Assembly (NCBI GenBank): GCA_902481695.1
Contig: CABSXY010000125.1
Span: 1-5,577, forward strand
Origin: an uncultured Haemophilus sp.
Lineage (GTDB): Bacteria; Pseudomonadota; Gammaproteobacteria; Enterobacterales; Pasteurellaceae
DNA length: 5,577 nt
Direction of reading: 5' to 3'
Position numbers and translations under genes: made by a program. The notes under the pieces were generated by a model that was given only the letters and a program-made list of their open reading frames with translations, was not told the DNA's origin and did no database searches. Shown here piece after piece: positions 4,685 through 5,577 of this stretch. The stretch's first letter is position 1. Every line of letters begins with the position of its first letter.

Positions 4685-5577
4685 TACAACACCTTCACTT
4701 CAGTCACTTCGCCGTTTTCGGTATTAACTACGTGTACGGCACAGGACATACAAGGGTCGAAAGAGTGAATGGTTCTGACCACTTCTAACGGTTTAGTTGG
4801 ATCTGCCACCGGTGTACCAATAATGGAAAGCTCATAAGGGCCCATTTGGTCTTGTTCATTACGCGGACCGGCATTCCATGTAGATGGTACAACTGCTTGG
4901 TAGTTTTCAATGCGACCGTCTTTGATGACAACCCAGTGAGAAAGCATACCACGTGGTACTTCACCGAAACCAACACCACGGAATTCACCGCTTGCTGGAA
5001 TATCCGTTTTGATATACGCCGTCATATCACCTTTCGCGATATTATCAATGAGCATTTGCCATTGAGCACTTAAAATGTCGTTGATCGCACAGCAATGCAC
5101 GGTACGACCGATAATACGCCCAAGGGTAGAATGTAATTGATCGGTAGTTAACGTGTTACCGGTCAATTTTTCATAAATGCCTTTTAATTCATTGAAGTGG
5201 TTGACAGTTGGCGTGTCATTCGCAGCCAAACCACACATTAAGTAGGCAAGAGGACCCACTTCAACGACTTTGCCGTAGAAGGTTGGGGCTTTTACCCAAG
5301 AGTATTTACCATCATCTTGCCAGCCAGTGTATTTCGGACGAGTTAAACCCGCCCAAGGTTCTAATGGCTCATCATCTTCGTACCAAGCGTGTTTACCACT
5401 CTCTTTAATGCCTTTTACAACGAACTCATCTTTTTGTTGGTCGATTGTACGGAAAGTTGATAAATCGCCGTTTTCGATATAACCACCTTTCAACATGAAT
5501 TTAGAGTTATCTGCATCAATTGGGTATTCAGGTACAGATAAGTAGTTGCCTGATGTTTTACCAAGGCTTAACCATTC
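4684..5577 (-). CDS. hybC: Hydrogenase-2 large subunit HybC, C-terminal half (partial, 5' end outside window)
   Basis: The visible 297 residues match the C-terminal half of E. coli HybC (567 residues), the catalytic [NiFe] subunit of the periplasm-facing, membrane-bound uptake hydrogenase 2, which passes electrons from H2 to quinone in anaerobic respiration. The frame is open to the window edge; ATG 5496 is an internal Met, and 27 further codons (EWLSLGKTSGNYLSVPEY...) precede it. Motifs: GRTVHCCAINDI, RGMLSHW, YQAVVPSTWNAGPR, and the distal nickel-binding DPCMSCAVH, whose Cys276, Cys279 and His282 (counted from the window edge) are followed by 15 residues (VVNTENGEVTEVKVL). Cleavage after that His by HybD is the known final maturation step, and E. 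coli HybC has a tail of the same length. The N-terminal RxCGxC motif is outside the window. hybD follows with a one-base overlap. Confidence 0.97.
   Translation of the reverse strand, partial: EWLSLGKTSGNYLSVPEYPIDADNSKFMLKGGYIENGDLSTFRTIDQQKDEFVVKGIKESGKHAWYEDDEPLEPWAGLTRPKYTGWQDDGKYSWVKAPTFYGKVVEVGPLAYLMCGLAANDTPTVNHFNELKGIYEKLTGNTLTTDQLHSTLGRIIGRTVHCCAINDILSAQWQMLIDNIAKGDMTAYIKTDIPASGEFRGVGFGEVPRGMLSHWVVIKDGRIENYQAVVPSTWNAGPRNEQDQMGPYELSIIGTPVADPTKPLEVVRTIHSFDPCMSCAVHVVNTENGEVTEVKVL

Noticed and set aside
4332..5408. Open frames on + at 4332-4589, 4846-5073 and 5208-5408
   Set aside because: They lie opposite hybD and hybC, show no family-like composition or ribosome site, and are shadows of well-identified genes.

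Overview
The window is an AT-rich stretch of a gammaproteobacterial chromosome, most likely from the Pasteurellaceae of the Haemophilus/Aggregatibacter type. Two things support this. First, five perfect copies of the 9-base DNA-uptake signal AAGTGCGGT (or its complement) lie in 5.6 kb, close to the density known for Haemophilus influenzae. Second, the order lon, hemW, rpiA, serA is, as I recall it, the order in H. influenzae. The species cannot be fixed from the sequence alone.

Left part (1-3437, all on +): the 3' end of lon with a basic C-terminal tail, a terminator hairpin, hemW (radical-SAM heme chaperone), then rpiA and serA 19 bases apart, probably as one transcription unit. A PurR-like 16-base operator sits in the 109-base gap before rpiA. 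This fits the biochemistry: RpiA interconverts ribulose 5-phosphate and ribose 5-phosphate (the PRPP precursor), and SerA starts the serine/glycine/one-carbon supply. Both feed purine synthesis.

Right part (3548-5577, all on -): the 3' end of a hydrogenase-2 type operon, read from right to left as hybC (large subunit, C-terminal half only), hybD (the endopeptidase that trims HybC) and hybE (assembly chaperone). hybC and hybD overlap by one base. Between hybD and hybE lies a composite inverted-repeat element of about 100 bases carrying a run of ten C. One of its hairpins supplies the last codons and the stop of hybD.

The two halves converge at a strong hairpin (3487-3524) that should terminate transcription from both sides. 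No phage, CRISPR, tRNA, rRNA or obviously new protein system is present. The unusual material is regulatory or repetitive: the PurR-like site, the hybD/hybE repeat, the hairpin against the hemW start, and the basic tail on Lon.
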